From the NCBI GenBank assembly GCA_030651895.1, contig JAUSBR010000015.1:1-48098 (forward strand): a DNA stretch of 48,098 nucleotides, written 5' to 3'. Numbering within the stretch: the first letter of the stretch is position 1; the number at the start of each line of letters is the position of its first letter. Positions 25,621 through 33,306 of this stretch are shown one piece after another. A program made the position numbers and the translations under genes. Source of the DNA: Sideroxyarcus sp. Lineage in GTDB: Bacteria; Pseudomonadota; Gammaproteobacteria; Burkholderiales; Gallionellaceae. A model generated the notes under the pieces. It was not told where the DNA came from. It was given only the letters and a program-made list of their open reading frames with translations, and made no database searches.

Positions 25621-25624
25621 ATTC

Positions 25625-25648
25625 AAAATGCGGCTTAGGCCGCATTTT
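25625..25648 (+). terminator. Terminator after 6S RNA
   Basis: A perfect 10-bp stem, AAAATGCGGC (25625-25634) with GCCGCATTTT (25639-25648), a TTAG loop and further T residues, immediately 3' of the 6S RNA closing stem. Confidence 0.88.
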
Positions 25649-25666
25649 CTTTTCCGGAGTTAGTAC

Positions 25667-26131
25667 ATGCGCTACTGGTTGATGAAATCCGAACCCACTG
25701 ACTGCAGCATCGACGATCTGTCAGCGATGAAGGACCAGACCGTCGCTTGGTACGGCGTGCGCAACTACCAGGCACGCAACTTCATGCGCGACCAGATGAG
25801 TGTCGGCGACGGGGTTCTGTTCTACCACTCCAACTGCAAGGAGCCCGGCATCGCCGGAATCGCCGAGGTGTGCAGTACCGCCTACCCCGATGCCAAACAG
25901 TTCGACAAGAAGAGTAAATACTTCGATGAGAAGGCCACGCAAGAGACACCGCGCTGGTTCAATGTGGACGTGAAACTGGTGCAGAAGATCGCGCTCGTCT
26001 CAATCGAGGAACTGAAACGCCATCCCGAACTGGAGAACATGCGCACGCTGCAAAGAGGCAATCGCCTGTCCATCACCCCGCTCGATCCGGCGGAGTGGAA
26101 ATTCATCACAGCGAAGTTGGTGCGCAACTAG
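25667..26131 (+). CDS. EVE domain-containing protein (PUA-like fold)
   Basis: A 154-residue single-domain EVE protein. The start MRYWLMKSEP is diagnostic, followed by WYGVRNYQARNFMRD, VGDGVLFYHSN and the closing EWKFI segment. EVE domains are PUA-superfamily folds that bind modified bases in DNA or RNA. The bacterial stand-alone form has no settled cellular role. Full length for the family. It sits just after 6S RNA and its terminator, with GGAG about 10 bases before the ATG, and is followed after 10 bp by the TSUP permease gene, so those two may be cotranscribed. Similar EVE genes near zapA/ssrS are common in betaproteobacteria. Confidence 0.93.
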   Translation: MRYWLMKSEPTDCSIDDLSAMKDQTVAWYGVRNYQARNFMRDQMSVGDGVLFYHSNCKEPGIAGIAEVCSTAYPDAKQFDKKSKYFDEKATQETPRWFNVDVKLVQKIALVSIEELKRHPELENMRTLQRGNRLSITPLDPAEWKFITAKLVRN

Positions 26132-26141
26132 AGACTCCGCC

Positions 26142-26939
26142 ATGGAATGGTATTTAGCCTATCTGATACTCGGCGCCCTCACCGGCTTCCTCGCCGGCCT
26201 GTTCGGCGTAGGCGGCGGCTTGGTGCTGGTCCCCGTGCTGCTGATACTGTTCGATGCACAACACTTCAATTCCGAACACACCCTGCATCTCGCCCTCGGC
26301 ACCTCGATGGCGACCATCATCTTCACCTCGCTCTCCAGCCTGCGCAAACACCACCAGCACGGCGCGGTGAACTGGCAAGTCGTGCGCCGCATCACCCCCG
26401 GCATTTTATTCGGCACCGCGCTGGGCGCACTGCTCGCCTCCTCCATCCCCGCGCGCGGGCTGGGCATTTTCTTCACGGTGTTCGTCTACTTCGTCGCCGC
26501 GCAGATACTGTTAGGCCGTGACCCGCACCCGTCGCGCCAACTGCCCGGCCCGGCAGGCATGACGCTCGCTGGCACCTTCACCGGATGGATCAGCAGCCTC
26601 GTCTCCATCGGCGGCGGCGCGATCGTCGTGCCCTTCCTCATCTGGTGCAACGTGCCGATACGCCACGCCATCGGCACCGCCTCCGCCATCGGCTTCCCCA
26701 TCGCCGTCGGCGGCACGATAGGCTACATCGCCGTCGGCTCGCACATCGAATCCTTGCCGGAGCTGCACCTGGGCTACGTCTACCTGCCCGCCCTGTTCTG
26801 GGTCGCGCTCGCCAGCGTGCTCACCGCGCCGTTCGGCGCCAAGGCTGCGCATCGCATGAAGGTGGAATTGCTGCGGAAGTTGTTCGCGGTGATGCTGATC
26901 GTGTTGGCGACAAAGTTGTTGCTGAAGGTGTTGGGTTGA
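26142..26939 (+). CDS. TSUP-family (TauE/SafE) membrane permease
   Basis: A 265-residue inner-membrane protein with about eight hydrophobic helices arranged as two repeats. Each repeat opens with the TSUP signature: LTGFLAGLFGVGGGLVLVPV near residue 14 and FTGWISSLVSIGGGAIVVPF near 147. The family exports or imports sulfite, sulfoacetate, taurine-derived sulfonates or other organosulfur anions. The substrate here is unknown. It starts 10 bp after the EVE gene. It is convergent with the AT-rich DUF3800 gene, with about 48 bp between stops and no clear terminator stem. Confidence 0.9.
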   Translation: MEWYLAYLILGALTGFLAGLFGVGGGLVLVPVLLILFDAQHFNSEHTLHLALGTSMATIIFTSLSSLRKHHQHGAVNWQVVRRITPGILFGTALGALLASSIPARGLGIFFTVFVYFVAAQILLGRDPHPSRQLPGPAGMTLAGTFTGWISSLVSIGGGAIVVPFLIWCNVPIRHAIGTASAIGFPIAVGGTIGYIAVGSHIESLPELHLGYVYLPALFWVALASVLTAPFGAKAAHRMKVELLRKLFAVMLIVLATKLLLKVLG

Positions 26940-26987
26940 CTTTGAAAATTTGATATCTAGTCAAAACAATTCGACCTCGGCGCACTG

Positions 26988-27884
26988 TTACCTCTTCGTT
27001 GAAGCATTTCCGCCACCCAAGACGATTTCCTCACCTATACCCAATATTAATTCGACATGAACCTCGGCGGAAAAATTTTGATATTCGAGCGGCTTTCCAT
27101 CTGAAAAAGAACGGGCAACTGAGTAAACAAATATATCTGCCACTTCAAGCAATGGGTGCTTCTCCTCGCAGGCTGTTTCAACCGGCAAATGTGATCTGCC
27201 AGCCAAATTTTCGATAACCAATTCCTTGGCTACGGATGTCCACTGAAAGGACTTCGAAAACCAACTAACCTTGGTTTGCTCCCGATCTAGAAAAACATTA
27301 CGCACCCGCAATCCCGGCTCCTGTCTTCTTATCACCATTTGCCAAAAAGGAAGATTCTTGGGGCGTGGAGTAGTGATTGGATCATCAGGCTCAATAATTT
27401 CTATCGGGTCTAATAGCGCGGCAACTCTAAAATACGACCATAACGTCAGCCATTTATCATCTATGTCGTGAACCAAATCGCGGTGTCCATTTTTCCCAAC
27501 AAGCCGAAAGCGTTTCGGATAGCATGTAGATGGGATATACCCAAGGAGGTATTTGGGTTCAAAAGCCAGAAGTGCACGAAGAATATCGCCGCAAAGCGCC
27601 ACTGCCTCACCTTCAGAAAGGTGCGACCATCCCGACTTCCTGCGAGCATGGCCACTATAGATTTCTCGACAGTGAATCGGTGTATCTAATTCACCTCCGT
27701 ACTTGAGCTTTATTCTAGAAACTAATTCTTGAACTTGGTTAATTGCGCTTTCAGGTATTAATACTAGGCCATAAAAAGCCCCTGCAGAATTCACACTACC
27801 ATCACCAAAAGCGATATAGGTTTCATTCAGCGGGAAGGTTAAACCTTCCGTTATATTGGGTTCTACATTTTTGGATTCAGTCAC
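26988..27884 (-). CDS. DUF3800-like protein, probably horizontally acquired
   Basis: A 298-residue protein with the layout of DUF3800, an RNase H-fold family often found in mobile or accessory DNA. An N-terminal strand AFGDGSVNSAG (Asp near 28, variant of the usual Y-x-D-E-S) is followed by a central FLDREQTKVSW (Asp near 199) and a C-terminal LLEVADIFVYSVAR (Asp near 252). These acidic residues are in the order of a metal-dependent nuclease site, but activity is not established for the family. The start is GTG with a weak Shine-Dalgarno sequence. Base composition is clearly lower in GC than both neighbours, suggesting transfer. It lies 24 bp downstream of livF on the same strand, so liv transcription may reach it. 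Confidence 0.75.
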   Translation of the reverse strand: MTESKNVEPNITEGLTFPLNETYIAFGDGSVNSAGAFYGLVLIPESAINQVQELVSRIKLKYGGELDTPIHCREIYSGHARRKSGWSHLSEGEAVALCGDILRALLAFEPKYLLGYIPSTCYPKRFRLVGKNGHRDLVHDIDDKWLTLWSYFRVAALLDPIEIIEPDDPITTPRPKNLPFWQMVIRRQEPGLRVRNVFLDREQTKVSWFSKSFQWTSVAKELVIENLAGRSHLPVETACEEKHPLLEVADIFVYSVARSFSDGKPLEYQNFSAEVHVELILGIGEEIVLGGGNASTKR

Positions 27885-27908
27885 TTCGGCTTCTGTCGAT
27901 CATATATA

Positions 27909-28628
27909 TCAAGCCCCAAGATACGCCCGCTGCACCGCATCACTCCCCAGCAACTCGCTCGCCGCACCCGACAGGGTGATCGCCCCACTTTCCAGCACAT
28001 AGCCGCGTTGCGCGGCTTCCAGTGCCAGTTTGGCATTCTGCTCGACCAGCAGGATAGTGACACCCTGCGCGGAAATGTCGCGGATGGTCTCGAATATCTT
28101 TTCCACCATCAGCGGGGCGAGACCCATACTGGGTTCGTCGAGCATGAGCAGGGTCGGGTGACTCATCAGCGCGCGCGCCATGGCGACCATCTGCTGCTCT
28201 CCGCCGGAGAGGGTGCCGGCGAGTTGCGCCCGACGTTCGGCGAGGCGCGGGAACAGGACGTATTGGCGTTCGAGGTCGGCGGCGGTTTCGGCTTTGTCGC
28301 TGCGCACGTAGGCGCCCATCAGCAGGTTCTCTTCCACCGTGAGTCGGGCGAAGATGCCGCGGCCTTCGGGTACGAGCGAGATGCCGTTGGCGACGCGCTG
28401 GTGGGCGGGGATGTGCAGCAGGGATTGTTCCTGATAATGCAGTTTGCCGGAAGTTGGATGCAGCAATCCGGCCAGTGCTTTGAGGGTGGTGGTTTTGCCT
28501 GCGCCGTTGCTGCCGATGAGGGTGACGAGTTCGCCCTGGGCGATGCTGAGACTGATGCCTTTGAGCGCCTGGATGCCGCCGTAGGAGACTTTGAGGTCTT
28601 GGACTTCGAGGAGAGGAGTTGCTGTCAT
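27909..28628 (-). CDS. livF: Branched-chain amino-acid-type ABC transporter, ATPase LivF
   Basis: A 239-residue ATPase subunit. Walker A GSNGAGKTT lies near residue 40, signature LSGGEQQMVAMARAL near 140 and Walker B LLMLDEPSMGL near 161. The sequence is closer to LivF than LivG because of its short length and the LVEQNAKLALEAAQRGYVLE C-terminal part. It powers uptake together with LivG, through LivH and LivM. Its Shine-Dalgarno sequence (GAGGGG) falls inside the repeat element at the livG end. It is the last gene of livKHMGF; the DUF3800 gene follows after 24 bp with no terminator between. Confidence 0.95.
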   Translation of the reverse strand: MTATPLLEVQDLKVSYGGIQALKGISLSIAQGELVTLIGSNGAGKTTTLKALAGLLHPTSGKLHYQEQSLLHIPAHQRVANGISLVPEGRGIFARLTVEENLLMGAYVRSDKAETAADLERQYVLFPRLAERRAQLAGTLSGGEQQMVAMARALMSHPTLLMLDEPSMGLAPLMVEKIFETIRDISAQGVTILLVEQNAKLALEAAQRGYVLESGAITLSGAASELLGSDAVQRAYLGA

Positions 28629-28634
28629 TTTTCG

Positions 28635-28672
28635 CCCCTCACCCTAACCCTCTCCCGCTTGCGGGAGAGGGG
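28635..28672. repeat. REP-like hairpin repeat across the livG-livF junction
   Basis: CCCCTCACCCTAACCCTCTC followed by CCGCTTGCGGGAGAGGGG is a copy of a short repeat seen between genes in many proteobacterial genomes. The palindromic part is CCCTCTCCCGC (28648-28658) with GCGGGAGAGGG (28661-28671). Here it is not intergenic: on the minus strand it encodes the last residues of LivG, contains the livG stop and provides GAGGGG (28635-28640) as ribosome binding site for livF. Confidence 0.8.
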
Positions 28673-29462
28673 ATAAGTTGGAGGTGGTTGTTTCGCCGCC
28701 AAGGTAGGCGGCAATTACAGCCGGGTCGCGGCGCACTTCTTCGGGCACGCCTTCGGCGATCTTTTTGCCGTAGTCGAGCACAGCAACGCGGTCGCACAGG
28801 CCCATGATGAGTTTGACGTCGTGTTCGATCAGCAGAACGGTGACGCCGCTGGCGCGGATCTTTTGCAGCAAGGCTTTCAAGGCGACAGTTTCGGTTGCGT
28901 TCATGCCGGCGGCGGGTTCGTCCAGCGCGAGCAGTTTGGGTTCGGTGGCGAGCGCGCGGGCGATTTCGAGACGGCGCTGTTCGCCGTAGGAGAGGTGCTT
29001 CGCCAGCGTCTGGTGCGCGCAGGTGATGCCGACGTATTCCAGCAGTTCGCGCGCGCGTTGCACGGTGGCGCGCTCTTCGGCGCGGGCGGCGGCATTTCTT
29101 GTGAGTGCGCCCCAGATGCCGGTGCGCGTGCGCAGGTGGCGACCAACCATGATGTTCTCCAGCGCGCTCATGTTGGCGAACAAGCGGATGTTCTGAAAGG
29201 TGCGCGCGATACCGGCTTGCGCGAGCAGGTGCGGTTTGCAGCGGGTGTAACTTTGTCCGGCGAATTGGAACGAGCCGCTGTCGAGCTGATACAAACCGGT
29301 GACGACGTTGAACAGTGTGGTCTTGCCTGCACCGTTGGGGCCGATGAGGCCGTAGATCTCGCTTTGTCTGATGTGCAGCGAAACATCGGCCAGCGCGATC
29401 ACGCCGCCGAAGTGTTTGCCTACGCTATTCAGATCCAGCAGACGGTCACTTGCTTGCGTCAT
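28644..29462 (-). CDS. livG: Branched-chain amino-acid-type ABC transporter, ATPase LivG
   Basis: A 272-residue ATPase subunit. Walker A GPNGAGKTT is near residue 43, the LivG-type insertion ARTFQNIRLF near 88, signature LSYGEQRRLEIARAL near 160 and Walker B LLALDEPAAGMN near 182. I chose ATG 29462 (MTQASDRLL) with GGAG upstream; an earlier in-frame start at 29507 lies deep in livM. The start overlaps the livM end by 17 bp. The extreme C-terminus (NLSPLPQAGEG) is encoded by a REP-like repeat, so about 9-10 residues are not part of the ancestral protein. Partner of LivF in the same transporter. Confidence 0.94.
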   Translation of the reverse strand: MTQASDRLLDLNSVGKHFGGVIALADVSLHIRQSEIYGLIGPNGAGKTTLFNVVTGLYQLDSGSFQFAGQSYTRCKPHLLAQAGIARTFQNIRLFANMSALENIMVGRHLRTRTGIWGALTRNAAARAEERATVQRARELLEYVGITCAHQTLAKHLSYGEQRRLEIARALATEPKLLALDEPAAGMNATETVALKALLQKIRASGVTVLLIEHDVKLIMGLCDRVAVLDYGKKIAEGVPEEVRRDPAVIAAYLGGETTTSNLSPLPQAGEG

Positions 29463-30540
29463 ACACCGTCTCCTGTTCCTGCCGCAGCACGCCATCATCG
29501 GCAGCAAATTCCCGGCGGCGTTGCGTCGATGGCCATATCCCGGCAGGACGCCACAGCATCACCAGTATCAATGCCAAGCCGAACATCAGCATGCGCAGAC
29601 TTTCCGGATCGACCACGACCTTGCCCAGCAACATTTGCTGCACCGGCCCGGCCGCATTGCGGAACAGTTCCGGCAGTGCCACCAGCAGCACACCGCCCAA
29701 CACCACGCCGCCGACGTTGCCCATACCGCCCAGCACCACCATGCACAGCACCATGATGGATTCCATGAGGCTGAAGCTTTCGGGGCTGACGAAACCCTGG
29801 AAGCCCGCGAACAATCCGCCGGAGATGCCGCCGAAGGTCGCTCCCATGGCAAACGCGAGCAGCTTGATATTGCGCGTGTTGATGCCCATCGCCGAGGCGG
29901 CGACCTCGTCTTCGCGTATCGCCACCCAGGCGCGGCCGATGCGCGAATCTTCCAGGCGGCGCGAGACGAAGATCACCAGCAGGGTGAAGCCGAGGAACAG
30001 GTAGTAATGCAGGTGCACATCGTCCACGCGCAAGCCCATCCATTCGTACGAGCTGCTGAACGAGAAACCGCCGATCTGCAAGGGGTCGATGGCGCTGATG
30101 CCTTGCGGACCGTTGGTGATATTGACCGGTGCGTTCAGGTTGTTGAGGAAGATGCGGATGATCTCGCCGAAACCGAGCGTGACAATGGCGAGGTAGTCGC
30201 CGCGCAACTTGAGCGTGGGTGCGCCCAGCAGCACGCCGAAACCGCAGGCGACCAGCGCCCCCAACGGCAGCACCACGTACATCGGCCAGTGCAGGCCGAA
30301 CTGCGGCGAACCGAGCAAGGCATAGGTGTAGGCACCCACCGCGAAAAACGCGATGTAACCCAGGTCGAGCAGGCCCGCGTAGCCGACCACGATGTTGAGG
30401 CCGAGTGCCAGCATGATGTAGAGCAGCGCGAAGTCGGCGATGCGCACCCAGCCGTGGCCGAACAATGCGTCGATGATGAAGGGCAGCGCCAGCAGGGCGA
30501 TGGCGAGCGTGAGATGGCCGGAGGAACGATGCAGTTTCAT
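29446..30540 (-). CDS. livM: Branched-chain amino-acid-type ABC transporter, permease LivM
   Basis: A 364-residue inner-membrane permease with about 9-10 hydrophobic helices. The family cytoplasmic loop lies in GDYLAIVTLGFGEIIRIFLNN near residue 118 (its first residues are RGDYLAI), which docks the ATPases, and the ALGLNIVVGYAGLLDLGYIAFF segment near 40 is a LivM/LivH hallmark (start ALGLNIVVGYAG). A second signature, WVAIREDEVAASAMGI, is near 205. The start ATG at 30540 overlaps the livH stop (ATGA). It pairs with LivH to form the membrane channel. The C-tail is polar and extends over the livG start. Confidence 0.93.
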   Translation of the reverse strand: MKLHRSSGHLTLAIALLALPFIIDALFGHGWVRIADFALLYIMLALGLNIVVGYAGLLDLGYIAFFAVGAYTYALLGSPQFGLHWPMYVVLPLGALVACGFGVLLGAPTLKLRGDYLAIVTLGFGEIIRIFLNNLNAPVNITNGPQGISAIDPLQIGGFSFSSSYEWMGLRVDDVHLHYYLFLGFTLLVIFVSRRLEDSRIGRAWVAIREDEVAASAMGINTRNIKLLAFAMGATFGGISGGLFAGFQGFVSPESFSLMESIMVLCMVVLGGMGNVGGVVLGGVLLVALPELFRNAAGPVQQMLLGKVVVDPESLRMLMFGLALILVMLWRPAGIWPSTQRRREFAADDGVLRQEQETVYDASK

Positions 30541-31460
30541 GCGCGCTCCGCCAGTTTTTCGCCGAGCAATCCGGACGGACGGAACACCAGCACCGCGATC
30601 AGCACGAAGAACGCAAACACGTCCTGATAGTGACTGCCGAGGAAGCCGCCGGTGATATCGCCGATGTAGCCGGCGCCAAGACTTTCGATCAGGCCCAGCA
30701 GCACGCCACCCAGCATCGCGCCGCGCAGGTTGCCGATGCCGCCGAGTACCGCTGCGGTGAACGCTTTGAGGCCGAGCATGAAACCCATGTAGTAATGCAC
30801 GATGCCGTAGTTGGCGCTGACCATGAAACCGGCGATGGCGGCGAGCGCCGAGCCGAGCATGAAGGTGACGGAAATGACACGGTTGATGTCGACGCCCATC
30901 AAAGTGGCGGCGGCGGGATTCTCAGCCACGGCGCGCATGGCACGGCCGGTGCGGGTGTGATGCACCAGCCACATCAGCCCCGCCATGATGACGAGCGCAA
31001 CGACGACGATGCCTATTTGAACATCGTTCATCACCGCGCCGCCAAGATGGTGCGAGTTGCTGGTGAAAGGCAGGTTGAACGAATGATATTCGCGCCCCCA
31101 GATCATCATCGCCAGATTCTGCAACACGATGGACATGCCGATGGCGGTGATCAGCGGCGCGAGGCGCGGCGCATTGCGCAGCGGGCGGTAGGCGATGCGT
31201 TCTATGCTGTAGCCCAGCGCCATGCAGGCGGCGACGGCAATCAGCAGACTGAGCAACACTGCCAGCACGGGAGCAAACGCTGCCGCCAGCAAGGCTTGCA
31301 AGGCGGCAAGCGCAACCATCGCACCTATCATCACCACTTCGCCATGCGCGAAGTTGATGAGGCCAAGGATGCCGTAGACCATGGTGTATCCCAGCGCCAC
31401 CAGCGCATACACGCTGCCCTGCACCAAGCCGTTGATGATCTGCTGAAAGAAGATATCCAC
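30537..31460 (-). CDS. livH: Branched-chain amino-acid-type ABC transporter, permease LivH
   Basis: A 307-residue inner-membrane permease with about 8 hydrophobic helices. The N-terminus (FFQQIINGLVQGSVYALVAL) and GYTMVYGILGLINFAHGEV are classical LivH sequences. RAVAENPAAATLMGV near 190 is the ATPase-coupling loop. The start is GTG at 31460 with only a weak Shine-Dalgarno sequence. A strong hairpin (31487-31513) separates it from the binding-protein gene, so livH may be read by partial read-through from the livK promoter. The substrate class (branched-chain amino acids, or urea or amides in related systems) follows from the family and cannot be fixed here. Confidence 0.93.
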   Translation of the reverse strand: MDIFFQQIINGLVQGSVYALVALGYTMVYGILGLINFAHGEVVMIGAMVALAALQALLAAAFAPVLAVLLSLLIAVAACMALGYSIERIAYRPLRNAPRLAPLITAIGMSIVLQNLAMMIWGREYHSFNLPFTSNSHHLGGAVMNDVQIGIVVVALVIMAGLMWLVHHTRTGRAMRAVAENPAAATLMGVDINRVISVTFMLGSALAAIAGFMVSANYGIVHYYMGFMLGLKAFTAAVLGGIGNLRGAMLGGVLLGLIESLGAGYIGDITGGFLGSHYQDVFAFFVLIAVLVFRPSGLLGEKLAERA

Positions 31461-31486
31461 TGTTATTTACGCGATCTATACAAAGA

Positions 31487-31513
31487 AAAAGCGACACACA
31501 GGGTGTCGCTTTT
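31487..31513 (-). terminator. Hairpin between livK and livH (attenuating terminator or mRNA stabiliser)
   Basis: A perfect 11-bp stem, AAAAGCGACAC (31487-31497) with GTGTCGCTTTT (31503-31513), and a 5-nt loop. On the minus strand it ends in a short T run, so it resembles an intrinsic terminator. It lies 17 bp after the livK stop and before livH. Such elements keep binding-protein mRNA in excess over the membrane components. Confidence 0.75.
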
Positions 31514-31530
31514 GCTCACTGCCAACTGTC

Positions 31531-32706
31531 TCACGGCTTGGCCGCGGGCGCACCGCCCATGGTCTGCACGACTTGCCATTTGCCCTGGCGCGCCTGATAC
31601 AGGGTGACTGCACCGCCCTTGATATCGCCCTTCTCGTCGAACGCGAGCTTCGCGGTCACGCCGTCGAGCTCGACCTTGCCGATCTCCGGCAGATATTTGG
31701 CAGGCTCGGCGGAACCGGCTTTCTGCATCGCGGCGATCATCACGTTGACGGCATCGTAGCAATACGGCGCGTAGAGCTGGATAGGCTGTTTGAATTGCGC
31801 TTCATAGCGTTTGGCGAAGTCGCGTCCGCTCGGCATCTTGTCCAGCGGCACGCCGGGCAAGGAGGCATAAGTACCTTCAACAGCCGCACCGGCGAGGTCG
31901 ATCAGCTTGGGCGTGTAACCGCCGTCGCCCATCATGAACTGGGTCTTCATGCCGAGAGAACGCAACTGTTTCACCATCGGCACCCCCTGCGGGTCCATGC
32001 CGCCGAAGAATAGCAGCTCGGGCTGCTTGCCCTTGATCGAGGTCAGCACGGCGGTGAAGTCCACCGATCTGTCGGTGGTGTATTCGCGCGCGATGATCTT
32101 CGCGCCGTTCGCCTCGGCCGCTTTGACGAACTCGTCCGCCAGCCCTTGTCCATAAGCCGTGCGGTCGTCGATCACTGCGATGTTCTTGAGCCCCAACACT
32201 TTGACAGCGAATTCGCCCAGTGCCTTGCCCTGCTGCGCGTCGTTGGTCATCACGCGGAACGCTGTGTTGTAGCCCTGTGCGGTGAATTTGACTGCAGTGG
32301 CGGAGGGAGAGATTTGCGGGATGCCGTTCTTGAAGTAGATGGAAGAAGCGGGGATGCTGGTGCCGGAATTGAGGTGGCCGATGACGCCGTTCACTTTGGC
32401 ATCGACCAGTTTCTGCGCCACGATGGTCGCAGTCTTGGGGTCGGTCTGATCGTCTTCGCTCAGCAACTCGAAACGTGCCTTTTTGCCGCCGATCATTACG
32501 CCCCTGGCGTTGGCGTCGTCGATGGCCATGCGCGTACCGTATTCGTTGTCCTTGCCGATATGCGCCTGCGGACCGGTGAGCGGGCCGGCGGCGCCGATCT
32601 TGATCACCAGCTCATCGGAAGCTGCGGTTGCGGAGGTCTCGCTTTTGCCGCATCCGGCAACAATGACAGCTAAGGCCGCCAGCAGTGCAATTCTGTTGAT
32701 CAACAT
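31531..32706 (-). CDS. livK: Periplasmic amino-acid-binding lipoprotein of the Liv-type ABC transporter
   Basis: A 391-residue substrate-binding protein (Peripla_BP_6, Leu/Ile/Val-binding type). The signal peptide ends in the lipobox VAGC with Cys19, so it is membrane-anchored rather than free. The mature protein opens with VIKIGAAGPLTGPQAHIG, a LivJ/LivK hallmark, and contains LVDAKVNGVIGHLNSGTSIP near 110, the loop that binds the ligand amino and carboxyl groups. I chose ATG 32706 (MLINRIALL); upstream in-frame extension to 32769 would overlap the promoter. A strong sigma70 promoter precedes it, and the hairpin after it separates it from livHMGF. The true ligand is unknown. Confidence 0.92.
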   Translation of the reverse strand: MLINRIALLAALAVIVAGCGKSETSATAASDELVIKIGAAGPLTGPQAHIGKDNEYGTRMAIDDANARGVMIGGKKARFELLSEDDQTDPKTATIVAQKLVDAKVNGVIGHLNSGTSIPASSIYFKNGIPQISPSATAVKFTAQGYNTAFRVMTNDAQQGKALGEFAVKVLGLKNIAVIDDRTAYGQGLADEFVKAAEANGAKIIAREYTTDRSVDFTAVLTSIKGKQPELLFFGGMDPQGVPMVKQLRSLGMKTQFMMGDGGYTPKLIDLAGAAVEGTYASLPGVPLDKMPSGRDFAKRYEAQFKQPIQLYAPYCYDAVNVMIAAMQKAGSAEPAKYLPEIGKVELDGVTAKLAFDEKGDIKGGAVTLYQARQGKWQVVQTMGGAPAAKP

Positions 32707-32740
32707 AGTGAAATTCGGCCGGTAAATTAAGGATGGCCGG

Positions 32741-32769
32741 ATTATGCGTAGGCCCCTATCCCTTGTCAA
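32741..32769 (-). promoter_or_regulatory. Strong sigma70 promoter of livKHMGF
   Basis: A perfect TTGACA (32764-32769) and CATAAT (32741-32746) with an ideal 17-bp spacer on the minus strand. The transcription start should fall near 32734, giving a leader of about 28 nt before the livK ATG. Confidence 0.85.
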
Positions 32770-32790
32770 TTAAGCCTTCCGGGGCAACAA

Positions 32791-32814
32791 AAAAGCCGAC
32801 TTGCGTCGGCTTTT
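32791..32814. terminator. Rho-independent terminator of the cytochrome c gene
   Basis: A perfect 10-bp stem, AAAAGCCGAC (32791-32800) with GTCGGCTTTT (32805-32814), and a TTGC loop. It lies between the end of the cytochrome c gene (leftward) and the livK promoter, isolating the two units. Confidence 0.9.
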
Positions 32815-32838
32815 CTGCATTACAGACGAAGCTTGGTA

Positions 32839-33156
32839 TTACAGGCTCAGGACCCACTTTACCAGTTCCTTGATGTCTGCTTCCGGAACCTTGGGAGAGT
32901 TAGGCGGCATCGGCATCGGGCCCCAAACGCCGGAACCACCCTTGGCTACTTTGGCTTCCAGCTTGGCAGCTGCGCCCTTGTCGCCCTTGTACTTCTTGGC
33001 AACGTCGCCATAGGACGGGCCAACCAGCTTCTTGTCCATTGTGTGGCAAGCACTGCAGCCGTGCTTCTTGGCCAGCGGGTGCATTTCTGCGGCCATTGCA
33101 GAACCGGCAACCATCAGGCCGGCAGCTGCGATCATGCTGATAACGATAGATTTCAT
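32839..33156 (-). CDS. Periplasmic class I c-type cytochrome (c551/c552-like)
   Basis: A 105-residue monohaem cytochrome. The signal peptide ends at AMA, giving a mature protein of about 83 residues. The haem-binding motif is C34-S-A-C37-H38, and the sixth ligand Met is in GPMPMPPNSP (Met81 or Met83). This is the small cytochrome c551/c552 layout, a soluble periplasmic electron carrier between bc1 or donor complexes and terminal reductases or oxidases. Its terminator (32791-32814) follows. The lipoprotein cytochrome gene upstream is a clear paralogue, sharing DKKLVGP, KVAKGGSG and MPPN segments. The 150-bp gap between them suggests independent transcription. Confidence 0.93.
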   Translation of the reverse strand: MKSIVISMIAAAGLMVAGSAMAAEMHPLAKKHGCSACHTMDKKLVGPSYGDVAKKYKGDKGAAAKLEAKVAKGGSGVWGPMPMPPNSPKVPEADIKELVKWVLSL

Positions 33157-33306
33157 TTTCTCTCCATTTTATAGATTTGACTTCATTTGAAACGAGCGGA
33201 GCACTGACCCCGCCCGCATTCTAAACAACCCCGCGTGAATTGCAAACCCGCGGTTCTGCCGGCCAATAACGCCTGTGCCCGGAAGTGCGTTGACTCCCAA
33301 ACTGCC

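Noticed and set aside
27888..27910. Target-site duplication around the DUF3800 gene
   Set aside because: AT-rich stretches flank both sides but I find no matching direct repeat, so the insertion mechanism stays unknown.
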